From Tissierellales bacterium (GTDB taxonomy: Bacteria > Bacillota > Clostridia > Tissierellales > VENL01): 64,000 nucleotides of DNA. A program made the translations under genes and the position numbers. Every line of letters begins with the position of its first letter. Positions within the stretch are counted from its first letter, which is position 1. The stretch covers positions 124,001 to 188,000 of the forward strand of contig JANQLB010000084.1 of NCBI GenBank assembly GCA_028280805.1, in the 5' to 3' direction. Shown in pieces: positions 36,209 through 45,072 of this stretch. The notes beneath the pieces are model-generated. The model did no database searches and was not told the DNA's origin. It saw nothing but the letters and a program-made list of their open reading frames with translations.

Positions 36209-37141
36209 ATGGGTGTAGAGCTTAAGAATGTTGTAAAAAGGTATAGAGATAAGCTTGCTGTCGATAATATTAGTTTAAGAATAGAGGACGGAGAAATTTT
36301 TGGACTATTAGGACCAAACGGAGCCGGTAAGAGTACTACCATAAAGATGATAATGGGACTTTTGGATCAGAATAGCGGTAAAATAAAAATAAACAATATG
36401 GATGTAGCGAAGAAATCCTTAGATGTAAGAAAAATATTAGGACTGGTCCCCCAAGAATTAGCTATATATGAAGATTTAACTGCTAAGGAGAATTTAGAGT
36501 TTTTTGCAAAACTTTATGGATTAAGAGGGAAAGAACTAAAGGAGAAAGTAAATGAAGCATTGGAATTTACTAAATTAACAGAAAACAAAAACGAAAAAAT
36601 TAAGAGATTTTCAGGAGGGATGAAAAGAAGACTTAATATAGCTTGTGCTATAACCCATAATCCTGAGATTATAATAATGGATGAACCGACTGTAGGAATA
36701 GATCCTCAATCTAGAAATCATATTTTACAGTCAGTAAAGGAGTTAAATAAAAGAGGTTCAACTGTTATATACACAAGTCATTATATGCAGGAAGTAGAAG
36801 AAATCTGTGATAGAGTAGGTATAATAGACCATGGTAAGCTTATAGGACTAGGGACAAACGAAGAATTAAAAAGTCAATTATCTGAAGAAGAAAGGCTTGT
36901 AATTGATGTTATGAATATGAAATTTAATTTACTTGAAGAAATAAGAAATCTAAATGGAGTTATTAATGTAATTCAAAATAAAGATTCATTAGAAATTCTC
37001 ACAAAAAAAGCTCAACAAATTATGCAGGATGTATTATTCATATTATCAAAAGAAGATGTCAAAGTAAGTAATATTTCTCTACAACAGCCAAACTTAGAAA
37101 GTGTTTTTTTATCTCTTACTGGTAGAAACCTAAGGGATTAA
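36209..37141 (+). CDS. ABC-2 type exporter, ATP-binding subunit
   Basis: ATPase of 310 residues. Walker A GLLGPNGAGKSTTIKM, Q-loop GLVPQELAIYEDLTA, signature RFSGGMKRRLNIACA, Walker B IIIMDEPTVGIDPQ and switch TSHYMQEVEEICDR are all intact. The roughly 80-residue C-terminal extension (DUF4162-like) is typical of drug or peptide exporters. ATG 36209 follows AAGGAGG. Two permease genes follow at once, so the operon encodes a complete exporter with a heterodimeric membrane part. Confidence 0.95.
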   Translation: MGVELKNVVKRYRDKLAVDNISLRIEDGEIFGLLGPNGAGKSTTIKMIMGLLDQNSGKIKINNMDVAKKSLDVRKILGLVPQELAIYEDLTAKENLEFFAKLYGLRGKELKEKVNEALEFTKLTENKNEKIKRFSGGMKRRLNIACAITHNPEIIIMDEPTVGIDPQSRNHILQSVKELNKRGSTVIYTSHYMQEVEEICDRVGIIDHGKLIGLGTNEELKSQLSEEERLVIDVMNMKFNLLEEIRNLNGVINVIQNKDSLEILTKKAQQIMQDVLFILSKEDVKVSNISLQQPNLESVFLSLTGRNLRD

Positions 37142-37155
37142 GGAGGTATATAACA

Positions 37156-37938
37156 ATGGAATCATTAACTATTGCAAAGAAAAATCTAAAACTGCTTTTT
37201 GGAAATGTACTGTTTATTATATTTCTTATTGTAATGCCAATACTTATGTTGTACTTTATGAAAATGACAATAAACAATATTGATCCTATTGATAATAGTA
37301 TTGGAACAGGTTTTGTAGAGATGGTTTTTTTAGAATCTGGTACTGGTGATTCTTTAATACAGATGCTTTATTCAGGTATATTGGTTCAGTTTTTGCTACT
37401 CGCCAGTGTAATAGCAGGAGCAATGGTAGTAGGAGAAAGAGAAGATAATACTTTGATGAGAATGTTTGCAGCACCTATTTCAAAGCTCAAAATACTAGTA
37501 GGTATACTGATAGCACATTTAGTATTTGTTTTATTAGTTACTTTTGCAATAATAGCTGGAACTCATTTACTTTTAGATATTTATTGGGGAAGCTCTTTAG
37601 GAAGTATTATGATTGTAGCATTATTTGCAGCATATGTTGGAACATCTCTTGCCTTCATTGTTTCCGGCATATTTAAAACCAGTAAAACTGCAGGAGCTGT
37701 TATGTCTATAGTAGTTGTAGCTATGACTTTTCTGAGTGGAGGCTTTGTTCAGGGACAACAGCTTGATACTATATCAAAGTTTACAGTTAATAGATGGATA
37801 GCAGAAGCATTTGTTAAGCTAATGTCAGGTGGAGTCTTTGAAGATATTCTTATTAATATTAGTATTTTAGCTGTAATGGGTACAGTATTTTTGTTAATTG
37901 CACTCATAATATATAGGAAGGAGAATATCTATGAATAG
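37156..37938 (+). CDS. ABC-2 type exporter, permease subunit A
   Basis: Membrane protein of 260 residues with an N-terminal TM (LLFGNVLFIIFLIVMPILML), a short extracellular segment and five more helices. GAMVVGEREDNTLMRMFAAP is the ABC-2 permease coupling motif and FLSGGFVQGQQLDTISKFTV lies before the last helix. RBS AGGAGG precedes ATG 37156. Its 3' end overlaps the next permease gene by 8 bp, indicating coupled translation. Confidence 0.92.
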   Translation: MESLTIAKKNLKLLFGNVLFIIFLIVMPILMLYFMKMTINNIDPIDNSIGTGFVEMVFLESGTGDSLIQMLYSGILVQFLLLASVIAGAMVVGEREDNTLMRMFAAPISKLKILVGILIAHLVFVLLVTFAIIAGTHLLLDIYWGSSLGSIMIVALFAAYVGTSLAFIVSGIFKTSKTAGAVMSIVVVAMTFLSGGFVQGQQLDTISKFTVNRWIAEAFVKLMSGGVFEDILINISILAVMGTVFLLIALIIYRKENIYE

Positions 37939-38950
37939 CATTTTTATAGGAATAAACGTTATAAAGCGATCGTTATATGACATCAATTCTATCAATTTCT
38001 TAATCATATTTCCCATACTCGCTGCACTTATAGTATTTATAATGTTTGGAGGTACTGGAGTGATGGAAATCGGCATAACTAATGTACAAGAAGATGATGG
38101 ATTAGTAGAATATATAAATAATAATGACAAATATAACGTACAAATTTTTAATGAAGGTGAGTTAGAACAAAAAATAGAAAACAAAGACATAAAAGCAGGT
38201 ATAGAATTTGCCGGATTAAATCAGTTAAAGCTAATAGCATTAAAAAGCGATTCTGAAATTCATGAGCTTAGAGGGTTTATAGAAATGTATATGTCATCTG
38301 TTTCTTTAGGAGTAGACATTAAGCAAGAAGAGGTATCACATGATAACAAAGATAGCGGAAGTAAAATGGGTTTAAGTATTATGGCAATGTTCATAATAGT
38401 ATTTGCCGGAAATGGTATAGGACTATTATTAGAGGATAAAAAGTTAAAGACCTTTGCACGAACATTTGCTACTCCCATAAAGCAATATGAAGCTGTACTT
38501 GGATACATGATGTCTAATATGATTTTAGGCATAGTACAGATTATAGTTTTTCTGTTTTTTACAACCTTCTTATTTAACATAAATTGGGAAATATCTGTGC
38601 TTAATGTGTTTATTCTCCTTTTGATATATATGATAGGAGCTATAGGTTTAGCAATTGGTCTTGCAGGATTTATCAGTGATAGTACAAAATATACTATGAT
38701 ACTGATGCTTACAGGTGTGGTTACCAGCTTTATAGGAGGAAGCTTTTTCCCTATAGAAAATTTAAATAGTTTCATTCAAAGAATATCAATTTTTACACCT
38801 CAGAAATGGTTAATGGATTCATTTGACGTCCTTGCAGATGGGGGCTCTTTTAGTGACATACAAATGAACATCTTAATATTATTATTATTTGCGATTGTAA
38901 TGTTCAGCTTTGGACTTAAAGTATTAAAACCGAATTTTGAGGATTTGTAA
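37931..38950 (+). CDS. ABC-2 type exporter, permease subunit B
   Basis: Membrane protein of 339 residues. An N-terminal TM (INFLIIFPILAALIVFIMFG) is followed by a roughly 120-residue extracellular domain, then five helices. LEDKKLKTFARTFATPIKQY is the coupling helix and SFIGGSFFPIENLNSFIQRI precedes the last TM. RBS AAGGAG lies inside the upstream gene. It forms a heterodimeric exporter with subunit A. Substrate unknown; the adjacent NarL-type two-component system suggests stress or antimicrobial response. Confidence 0.92.
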   Translation: MNSIFIGINVIKRSLYDINSINFLIIFPILAALIVFIMFGGTGVMEIGITNVQEDDGLVEYINNNDKYNVQIFNEGELEQKIENKDIKAGIEFAGLNQLKLIALKSDSEIHELRGFIEMYMSSVSLGVDIKQEEVSHDNKDSGSKMGLSIMAMFIIVFAGNGIGLLLEDKKLKTFARTFATPIKQYEAVLGYMMSNMILGIVQIIVFLFFTTFLFNINWEISVLNVFILLLIYMIGAIGLAIGLAGFISDSTKYTMILMLTGVVTSFIGGSFFPIENLNSFIQRISIFTPQKWLMDSFDVLADGGSFSDIQMNILILLLFAIVMFSFGLKVLKPNFEDL

Positions 38951-38979
38951 ATCTTAAATGATGAATTTTGTTATATATA

Positions 38980-39008
38980 TTGTATGCAGGTAATGAAATG
39001 GGTATAAT
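38980..39008 (+). promoter_or_regulatory. tsaE-tsaB-rimI promoter
   Basis: TTGTAT (38980-38985), 17-bp spacer, TATAAT (39003-39008), 35 bp before the tsaE start chosen here. Its place supports the shorter tsaE start. Confidence 0.72.
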
Positions 39009-39042
39009 ATCAATAGGCTTGTCAATTAGAAAGGATGAAATT

Positions 39043-39501
39043 ATGATAGATATTATAACTCATAGTTCAAAAGAAACTCAGGATTTAGGTTATAGGCTTG
39101 GGACTCTTTTAAAAGAAGGTGATATAGTTTGTCTTGTGGGTGACTTAGGTGCAGGCAAAACCACATTGACACAATCTATAGCAAAGGGATTAGGGGTAGA
39201 GGATTATGTTACGAGTCCTACATTTACACTAATTAATGAATATAGCGGGAGACATATGCTTTATCATTTTGATTTATATAGACTAAACAGTGTTGACGAA
39301 ATATATGATTTAGGATATGAAGAATATTTTTTTTCACAAGGAGTTTGTGTAATTGAATGGGCGGATATACTACAAGAAAATTTGCCGCTGGAAAGGTTAA
39401 ATATTTTTATAGAAAGAGATAAAGAAGACCATGATAGAAAAATATTAATAAGCGGTGCTGGAAACAGATATAGAGAAATAATCGAGGAGTTGAAAAAATA
39501 G
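39043..39501 (+). CDS. tsaE: tRNA t6A biosynthesis ATPase TsaE
   Basis: TsaE (152 residues) is the ATPase of the TsaB-TsaD-TsaE complex that makes threonylcarbamoyladenosine at tRNA position 37. Walker A is CLVGDLGAGKTTLTQSIAKG, followed by VTSPTFTLINEY and HFDLYRLNSVDEIYDLGYEE; IEWADIL is the Walker B-like end. ATG 39043 follows AAGGA. The longer frame to 38968 overlaps the promoter and is not used. tsaB follows with a 1-base overlap. Confidence 0.95.
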   Translation: MIDIITHSSKETQDLGYRLGTLLKEGDIVCLVGDLGAGKTTLTQSIAKGLGVEDYVTSPTFTLINEYSGRHMLYHFDLYRLNSVDEIYDLGYEEYFFSQGVCVIEWADILQENLPLERLNIFIERDKEDHDRKILISGAGNRYREIIEELKK

Positions 39502-40223
39502 TGAAGGTACTAGCAATTGATACATCCAGTATTGTAGCTACCTGTGCAGTTATGGATGATGAGAAATTAATTGGAGAATATATATTAAATCATAAAAAGA
39601 CCCATTCTCAAAAAATTATGCCTGTGATTAAGGAAATTTTAGATAGTTGTGAATTAGATACTGAAGATATAGACGTTTATGGAGTTGCAAAAGGACCGGG
39701 TTCGTTTACGGGTTTAAGAATTGGTCTAGCCACTATAAAAGGACTTGCTCATGCTACAAATAAGCCGGTTGTTGGAATATCAACTTTAGAAGCGTTAGCT
39801 TTTAATGTACCTTATAGCCAAGGGATAATAGCTCCTATAATGGATGCTAGACGTCAAAGGGTATATACCGGATTATACAAGTGGCAGGATGGGGATTTAT
39901 GTGTTATTGATGAGCCTATGGCAATAGAGGTAGAAGAATTAATTAATATACTTTTAGATAGAAATGAAAAGATAATTATAAACGGTGATGGCTCAATAGT
40001 GTATAAACCTATAATACTAGAAAAATTAAAGTCAAGAGTGTTATTTGCTCCCAAATCTGCAAATTTATCCAGAGCATCTTCTGTTGCCGAATTAACAATG
40101 GCAAGAGCGAAAGAAGGAAAATTAGAAAGCTATATGGAAATAGTACCTGATTACTTAAGAAAATCACAAGCTCAGAGAGAATATGACAAAAAAATACAAT
40201 GCTCTGGTGAACACCATGGATAA
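39501..40223 (+). CDS. tsaB: tRNA t6A biosynthesis scaffold TsaB
   Basis: TsaB (240 residues) is the inactive TsaD-like partner. It begins VLAIDTSSIVATCAVMDDEK and has GVAKGPGSFTGLRIGLATIK and APIMDARRQRVYTGLYKW. The GTG start at 39501 shares a base with the tsaE stop. rimI overlaps its 3' end, so the three genes form one tightly coupled operon. tsaD lies separately at 45411. Confidence 0.95.
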   Translation: MKVLAIDTSSIVATCAVMDDEKLIGEYILNHKKTHSQKIMPVIKEILDSCELDTEDIDVYGVAKGPGSFTGLRIGLATIKGLAHATNKPVVGISTLEALAFNVPYSQGIIAPIMDARRQRVYTGLYKWQDGDLCVIDEPMAIEVEELINILLDRNEKIIINGDGSIVYKPIILEKLKSRVLFAPKSANLSRASSVAELTMARAKEGKLESYMEIVPDYLRKSQAQREYDKKIQCSGEHHG

Positions 40224-40677
40224 ATCAATAAAGGATAATATAGCTGTTAGAGAAATGCAGGATATGGATGTAGATGAAGTATTGTCAATTGAAAAAAAAT
40301 CATTCTCCACTCCATGGTCAAGAGAGGCATTTCAATTGGAGGTAGCAAAAAATAGCCTTGCTAAATATATAGTTGCTTTGAAAGATAAAAAAATAGTAGG
40401 ATATGCTGGTATGTGGTTGATTATTAATGAAGGACATATTACAAATATAGCAGTTGATCCTCAAGTTAGAGGTCAAGGTATAGGAGATATTTTAGTTAAA
40501 GAACTAATAAATATTTGTAAATCATTAAATATTACAGCTATAACTCTTGAGGTTAGAAAGACAAATTATGTAGCTAAGTCACTTTATAAAAAGTACGGAT
40601 TTAAAGAAGCTGGTGTTAGACCTAGATACTATAGTGATAACAAAGAGGATGCAATAATAATGTGGAAAGAATTTTAA
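40216..40677 (+). CDS. rimI: Ribosomal protein S18 N-acetyltransferase RimI
   Basis: GNAT acetyltransferase of 153 residues. Motif A is ITNIAVDPQVRGQGIGDIL, followed by ITLEVRKTNYVAKSLYKKYG and RPRYYSDNKEDAIIMWKE, the RimI signature. ATG 40216 overlaps the last codons of tsaB by 8 bp, with GGTG ahead; an in-frame ATG at 40183 is possible but lies deeper in tsaB. It is cotranscribed with tsaE-tsaB, as in most Firmicutes. Confidence 0.92.
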   Translation: MDKSIKDNIAVREMQDMDVDEVLSIEKKSFSTPWSREAFQLEVAKNSLAKYIVALKDKKIVGYAGMWLIINEGHITNIAVDPQVRGQGIGDILVKELINICKSLNITAITLEVRKTNYVAKSLYKKYGFKEAGVRPRYYSDNKEDAIIMWKEF

Positions 40678-40703
40678 ACGAGGAAACTCGTTTTTATTTT
40701 TTT
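40676..40703 (+). terminator. tsaE-tsaB-rimI terminator
   Basis: AAACGAG / CTCGTTT closed by a GAAA tetraloop, then TTATTTTTTT. The stem starts inside the rimI stop codon. A second inverted repeat, GACAAAAA / TTTTTGTC (40706-40725), follows at once, just ahead of the sigma factor gene. Confidence 0.88.
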
Positions 40704-40762
40704 CAGACAAAAAGGTTTTTTTGTCGTATTATTATTATAGAAGGTCAAAAGGAGGAGGTCAT

Positions 40763-41341
40763 ATGAATGAGAGTGATAAAGAGATAGTAGATAAATGTCT
40801 TGAAGGTAATGGACATCTTTATGAAATACTTGTAACCAGATACCAGAAAAAAATCTATAATATAGCTTATAGATTTACCGGAAGTAAAGAAGATGCACTT
40901 GATATAACTCAAGAGGTTTTTATAAAGGCGTATAACTCATTAAGAAAATATGACCCTAATTATAAGTTTTCTTCTTGGATACTTAAAATTACTACTAATT
41001 ATTGTTTAGATATTAAAAAGAAAAAAAGAGTTGAAACAGTTGAATTAAATCTGGATTTACAAAATAATGACACTACAGTTAGTGCAGAGAACTCATATAT
41101 TTATAAAGAAAATCAAAAAGCAATTTATGATGCAATAAACGCCTTGCCTGAGAAATACAGAATAATTATAATTTTATATCATAATCAGAACCAAAGCTAT
41201 AACGAAATATCAAAAGTCCTAAATCTACCATTAACTAAGGTAAAGAATAGACTCTACAGAGCAAGATTAATGTTAAAAGAAGAATTAGAAGGTATCAGAA
41301 GGGAGGAATCTGAATGGATTGTAAAAAAGCTTCAATATTAA
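40763..41341 (+). CDS. ECF-type RNA polymerase sigma factor
   Basis: Sigma factor of 192 residues with regions 2 and 4 only. Region 2 includes YQKKIYNIAYRFTGSKEDAL, DITQEVFIKAYNSLRKYDP and FSSWILKITTNYCLD. Region 4 includes INALPEKYRIIIILYHNQN, then QSYNEISKVLNLPLTKVK. ATG 40763 follows GGAGGAGG. Its end overlaps the anti-sigma gene by 28 bp. The downstream envelope genes are its likely regulon. No duplicated ECF-type promoter could be defined by eye. Confidence 0.94.
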   Translation: MNESDKEIVDKCLEGNGHLYEILVTRYQKKIYNIAYRFTGSKEDALDITQEVFIKAYNSLRKYDPNYKFSSWILKITTNYCLDIKKKKRVETVELNLDLQNNDTTVSAENSYIYKENQKAIYDAINALPEKYRIIIILYHNQNQSYNEISKVLNLPLTKVKNRLYRARLMLKEELEGIRREESEWIVKKLQY

Positions 41342-41862
41342 TGATGATGTTCTTAGATAACACTATTAGCGAATCAGATAAATTAAGATTACAAAATCAT
41401 TTAGAAGAATGTAATTATTGTAAACAAGAATTTTCTTTACTTTTAGAAAGCATTAATATAATTGAAAGTATAGAAGAAATAGAACCTCCCAGCAAAATTA
41501 AAGATACGGTTATGAGCAGAATAGATACAAATAAATATAAAGAAAAATCAAAAACGAGGTTATGGATATTATGGATAACAGTCATATTTAGTATGACTAC
41601 AGGAGCATTAGCTTACTTAGTTTTTAATAATGCAGTTATTGTTAAAGAAATTTTAATACCTTTATTAATTAAATTTGTAAACTTTGTAACTCTAACTTTA
41701 CCTGTACTTTTAGTAAAGATAGAAGAAAATTTCTTTGTGTTAATGGGGGTGGGTATGGTAATAATATCCATGCTTTTATCATCAATTATTATATTAGTCG
41801 CATTACAGTATTATGTAACTGAGAAATTAGAAATTAAATTTAGAGGAGGGTTTAAATTTTGA
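41314..41862 (+). CDS. Transmembrane anti-sigma factor (zf-HC2 type)
   Basis: Protein of 182 residues. The cytoplasmic N-terminus has the zinc anti-sigma motif HLEECNYCKQEF (HxxxCxxC). Two hydrophobic segments follow (LWILWITVIFSMTTGALAYL and VGMVIISMLLSSIIILVAL). It would hold the ECF sigma factor at the membrane until a signal releases it. GGGAGG inside the sigma gene precedes ATG 41314. The stop overlaps the next gene's TTG start by 4 bp. Confidence 0.9.
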   Translation: MDCKKASILMMMFLDNTISESDKLRLQNHLEECNYCKQEFSLLLESINIIESIEEIEPPSKIKDTVMSRIDTNKYKEKSKTRLWILWITVIFSMTTGALAYLVFNNAVIVKEILIPLLIKFVNFVTLTLPVLLVKIEENFFVLMGVGMVIISMLLSSIIILVALQYYVTEKLEIKFRGGFKF

Positions 41863-42890
41863 AGAATTCAAGAATAATTATAATTATTATGATTATGCTG
41901 ATGATGATGGTAACAACAGGAATGGTATTTGCTTCTAACAGTATCGATCAAGGGAGTAAGTTTGTATTATTCAAAGATTTTAAAGTGGAAGAAGATGTGA
42001 TGCTTGTAGGAAATATTGTAGGAATTTTTTCAGATGTAGAAATAGACGGTACAGTTAGTGGTGATGTAGTATCTATATTTGGTAGTGTAAAAACTAAAGG
42101 TAGAATTGATGGAAGTCTTATTGCAATGTTAGGTAGAGTTGACTTAGATGACAATGCCATAATTAATAAAGATAAGGTTCAGATTCTTAGTAGTTCATCG
42201 ACTTCTTCAAATGTCTTTGTAAGGGGAAATAGAATTAATGTTATGTCCTTTGAAAGTCAGTTAAGCGGTATAACAATATTATTAATTGTAATAATGATAG
42301 TATTTATCATTAAGAACATTATTGATTTTATATTATCGTTAATACTGCTATTGGCAATACCTGAAAAAATCAATAAAATAACAGATGCTGCAACTCAAAG
42401 AATCGGGAGAAGATTTGGAATAGGAATTTTAGTAGTGTTATTGTTCTACGTTTCCTCAATAGTATTTGGATTATTAGGCTTTTTTATCATTGGAATACCA
42501 TTTTTATTCATGTTAGTAATATTAAGATGGCTCATTAATATTGGAGGAAAAACAGCTATAAAACTGGCAATCGGTAGAAGACTTTGTAAAAAGGAAGGCT
42601 GTTCACATATTACTCAATTAATATTAGGAAGTTTAATATATCTGCTGATTGAAATAACCATAATTGGAGCAGTTATACTATATTTAGGAAAGCTGGTTGG
42701 AATAGGAGCTATTATAGATACAAAAATTGGTACTGTAGATAACATAGATATAAACAATAAAAAACCACCAGAGACATTTGCCAAATATACTGTAGTAAAT
42801 GAAGAAAATAGATTAACTGAAGAAAGCTCTAATATTCAAAGCAATAAGACAAATACAGATGATACGATAGATAATGATAAAAGATATTAG
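41859..42890 (+). CDS. Membrane bactofilin-like (polymer-forming) protein
   Basis: Protein of 343 residues. A signal-like N-terminal segment is followed by short beta-helix repeats with the bactofilin rhythm (VEIDGTVSGDVVSIFGSVKT, KGRIDGSLIAMLGRVDLDD). Then come several TM segments (ITILLIVIMIVFIIKNII; FGIGILVVLLFYVSSIVFGL; LILGSLIYLLIEITIIGAV) and a polar tail. TTG 41859 overlaps the anti-sigma stop and has GGAGGG ahead. Its repeats probably face outside the membrane, unlike cytoplasmic bactofilins. Function is inferred from context only. Confidence 0.75.
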   Translation: MKNSRIIIIIMIMLMMMVTTGMVFASNSIDQGSKFVLFKDFKVEEDVMLVGNIVGIFSDVEIDGTVSGDVVSIFGSVKTKGRIDGSLIAMLGRVDLDDNAIINKDKVQILSSSSTSSNVFVRGNRINVMSFESQLSGITILLIVIMIVFIIKNIIDFILSLILLLAIPEKINKITDAATQRIGRRFGIGILVVLLFYVSSIVFGLLGFFIIGIPFLFMLVILRWLINIGGKTAIKLAIGRRLCKKEGCSHITQLILGSLIYLLIEITIIGAVILYLGKLVGIGAIIDTKIGTVDNIDINNKKPPETFAKYTVVNEENRLTEESSNIQSNKTNTDDTIDNDKRY

Positions 42891-42910
42891 TAAAGAGAGG
42901 AGATAATTAC

Positions 42911-43813
42911 ATGAAAAAAATCTTAATTTTGATATTAGCTTTTTTAATGATTGGACTTAGTGGTTGTGTAATAGATTTAGAAAATACTGTTGATGAAATA
43001 AGAATAGATACTGATAACTTTAAAGTAAACTTGAACTTAGATAATCGTTCTGAAATTGGGGATTTAAAAACTCACACTAAAGTTATAGAACTTGATAGAC
43101 AAGAAGAATTAGAGGTAAGATTAGACGTAAATGCAGCTAAAATTAATATATCTTCAACCAGTGATAAACTATTTGAAGGTAAAGTTGAAACAGACATTCA
43201 AAATCTAATTCCTATAATGGAGTTAAATAGAAATAAGCTTGTAATTGATGATGATTTTAGTTATAACTCTCTTAGAAATTTTACAAATGATTGGATGCTT
43301 AAGGTTACCGATAAAGTTCCTTTAAGTTTCGATATTAAGACCAATGCAACAAGAAATAACTTTGATTTTACAGGATTACAGATAGAAGATTTAAAAATGA
43401 ATATAAACGCAGCAGATACAGACATTATCTTTAATGAGGTTAACAAAGCAGATTTTAAAACTTTTAGATTAGATTTAAATGCAGGTAGTGTTGAAGGACA
43501 TCGACTTGATTATGCATCTGTAGAAGAAATAGATGTTAAAGTAAATGCAGGAAATGTAAAATTAAAATTTGGTGAGAATATTATAAAGGATACCAAAATA
43601 TATTTAGACGGTAATGCATCAAGTGCTACAGTAGAGTTACCTAAAGATGTTGGAGTATCCATTGAAAGGGAAAGTAACTTAGTAAATATAGATATTAGCA
43701 ATCGCTCTTTTAATAAAAGAGGAAGTAGTTATACCAGCAGAAATTATGATACAGCTAAGTATATCATTGATATAGTTGTAACAGGGGCAATGTTTAGTGT
43801 TAAGATAAATTAA
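42911..43813 (+). CDS. Lipoprotein with adhesin-like beta-repeat (DUF4097/toast-rack type)
   Basis: Protein of 300 residues. The signal peptide ends in the lipobox GLSGC with Cys19, so it is anchored to the outer face of the membrane. The rest is repetitive beta structure (LEVRLDVNAAKINISSTSDK, IEDLKMNINAADTDIIFNEV, IDVKVNAGNVKLKFGENI), the right-handed beta-helix pattern of DUF4097/toast-rack proteins. It is likely co-expressed with the sigma cassette. The 'NAG/NAA' turns recur every 20-25 residues. No enzymatic motif seen. Confidence 0.8.
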   Translation: MKKILILILAFLMIGLSGCVIDLENTVDEIRIDTDNFKVNLNLDNRSEIGDLKTHTKVIELDRQEELEVRLDVNAAKINISSTSDKLFEGKVETDIQNLIPIMELNRNKLVIDDDFSYNSLRNFTNDWMLKVTDKVPLSFDIKTNATRNNFDFTGLQIEDLKMNINAADTDIIFNEVNKADFKTFRLDLNAGSVEGHRLDYASVEEIDVKVNAGNVKLKFGENIIKDTKIYLDGNASSATVELPKDVGVSIERESNLVNIDISNRSFNKRGSSYTSRNYDTAKYIIDIVVTGAMFSVKIN

Positions 43814-43838
43814 TAAGCAGAAATCCTCTTAAAATCAT

Positions 43839-43905
43839 ATACTCCCTTTATATTATGCAGATTAACAATAAAAAATCTGTTTATATAAGGGGAGTATTTT
43901 ATTAT
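43839..43905 (+). terminator. Terminator of the sigma-factor cassette
   Basis: ATACTCCCTTTATAT / ATATAAGGGGAGTAT, 15 pairs with one mismatch and a long loop, followed by TTTTATTATATT. Confidence 0.75.
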
Positions 43906-43977
43906 ATTAATAGCATGAACAACATAGTCTCCTGCATACTAATATAAAGTAATATTACAGTTTGGGAGGTGTGGGTT

Positions 43978-44715
43978 ATGAAGAAGAAACTATTAATATT
44001 ATTTATTTTAATTATAGGCAGTAAATGTTTATCTGGCTGGTTAGTTCAGGCTGATACTCAAGATAGTAATACTCTTAAGCAGATACTAATAAATAGTAAC
44101 ATAAAGGTTAATGATGATGTAATTGAATTTGTCGATATATTTAAAAATAAAGGAATAATAGTGGGAGATTTATTTGTAATTGGTAAAGAAGTTTGGAATG
44201 ATGGTACAGTAGTAGGAGATATATTAGGAGCTAATTTGATTACAAATATAAGTGGAGTTTCAAAAGGAAATGTGAGAGTTATTACACAAAGATTTGAGGT
44301 AGGCGGGGAAGTATATAGAAATGTCAGTGTTATAACTAAGAATTTCATTCTTAATCCATCTGGAATTATAGATGGAAGTATATCTGTAATAGGAGATAAA
44401 GTACAGATAGATGGTATGGTTTCTTCAGATATTAGGGGGAAAATCAACTCTCTCATAATTACAGGGGAGATAAAGGGCGATGTTAATGTAGATGTAGAAA
44501 AAATTCAATTTGGTGAAAATGGAAGAATACATGGGAATTTAAATTATAAAAGTAAAAATGAAATTCTAATGCCGTTTTCTAAAGTAGATGGAAAAATAAC
44601 CTATGAAAAAAAAGTACCTATTATAAAAAGATATTATATTAAAGAAAAGATAGCTTTACTTCAAGCTTTAAAGTACCTTTTTGAGTTTTTTATTATGGTA
44701 TCTAAGTGTATATAA
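43978..44715 (+). CDS. Secreted bactofilin-like polymer-forming protein
   Basis: Protein of 245 residues with a signal peptide (KKLLILFILIIGSKCLSGWL...QADT) and then about 160 residues of beta-helix-like repeats. Examples are GIIVGDLFVIGKEVWNDGTV, VGDILGANLITNISGVSKGN, GIIDGSISVIGDKVQIDG and ITGEIKGDVNVDVEKIQFG. The pattern resembles bactofilins, but export is predicted. ATG 43978 is used because GGGAGG lies 8 bp ahead. It follows the sigma cassette behind its own gap and terminator, so it may be transcribed separately. Confidence 0.75.
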   Translation: MKKKLLILFILIIGSKCLSGWLVQADTQDSNTLKQILINSNIKVNDDVIEFVDIFKNKGIIVGDLFVIGKEVWNDGTVVGDILGANLITNISGVSKGNVRVITQRFEVGGEVYRNVSVITKNFILNPSGIIDGSISVIGDKVQIDGMVSSDIRGKINSLIITGEIKGDVNVDVEKIQFGENGRIHGNLNYKSKNEILMPFSKVDGKITYEKKVPIIKRYYIKEKIALLQALKYLFEFFIMVSKCI

Positions 44716-44782
44716 TAGCTCATCATTGAAATAATATAAATAAACGGATATAAAGTTAACAAAGTCAGCTGGGAGGTAGAAT

Positions 44783-45004
44783 ATGACTAATGCTAATAGG
44801 GAGCAGTTAATGAAAGTAGCAAGAAACTGCACTGCTTATAGGTACAAACAGGATAGTGATTTAAAATCTAATGTTAAAATATTAGGTGAAACTACAAGAA
44901 GTTGTGAAAACTGCCGTCATTTCACAGAAGATCATCAATGCGATATAGATTTAATTGATGAAATATTAAGCGATATGGCTATGGAGTTAGACGAAGAAGA
45001 TTAA
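44783..45004 (+). CDS. Small cysteine-containing protein of unknown function
   Basis: Protein of 73 residues from ATG 44783 behind GGGAGG. There are four cysteines: ARNCTAYRYKQ, then RSCENCRHFTEDHQCDID, a zinc-ribbon-like spacing (CxxCxxxxxxxC). The C-terminus is strongly acidic (MAMELDEED). No family recognised. A perfect palindrome follows at 45036. The good ribosome binding site and normal codon use support a real gene. Confidence 0.7.
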   Translation: MTNANREQLMKVARNCTAYRYKQDSDLKSNVKILGETTRSCENCRHFTEDHQCDIDLIDEILSDMAMELDEED

Positions 45005-45035
45005 GATTATTTACATTGCAACTAGTATATGTAAT

Positions 45036-45060
45036 TTAGGGGACATAAAATGTCCCCTAA
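45036..45060. terminator. Palindromic hairpin between convergent small genes
   Basis: Perfect 11-bp stem TTAGGGGACAT / ATGTCCCCTAA with an AAA loop. It lies between two convergent small genes and can serve both strands, though neither side has a strong T-run. Confidence 0.6.
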
Positions 45061-45072
45061 CTCGTTTAAAAT

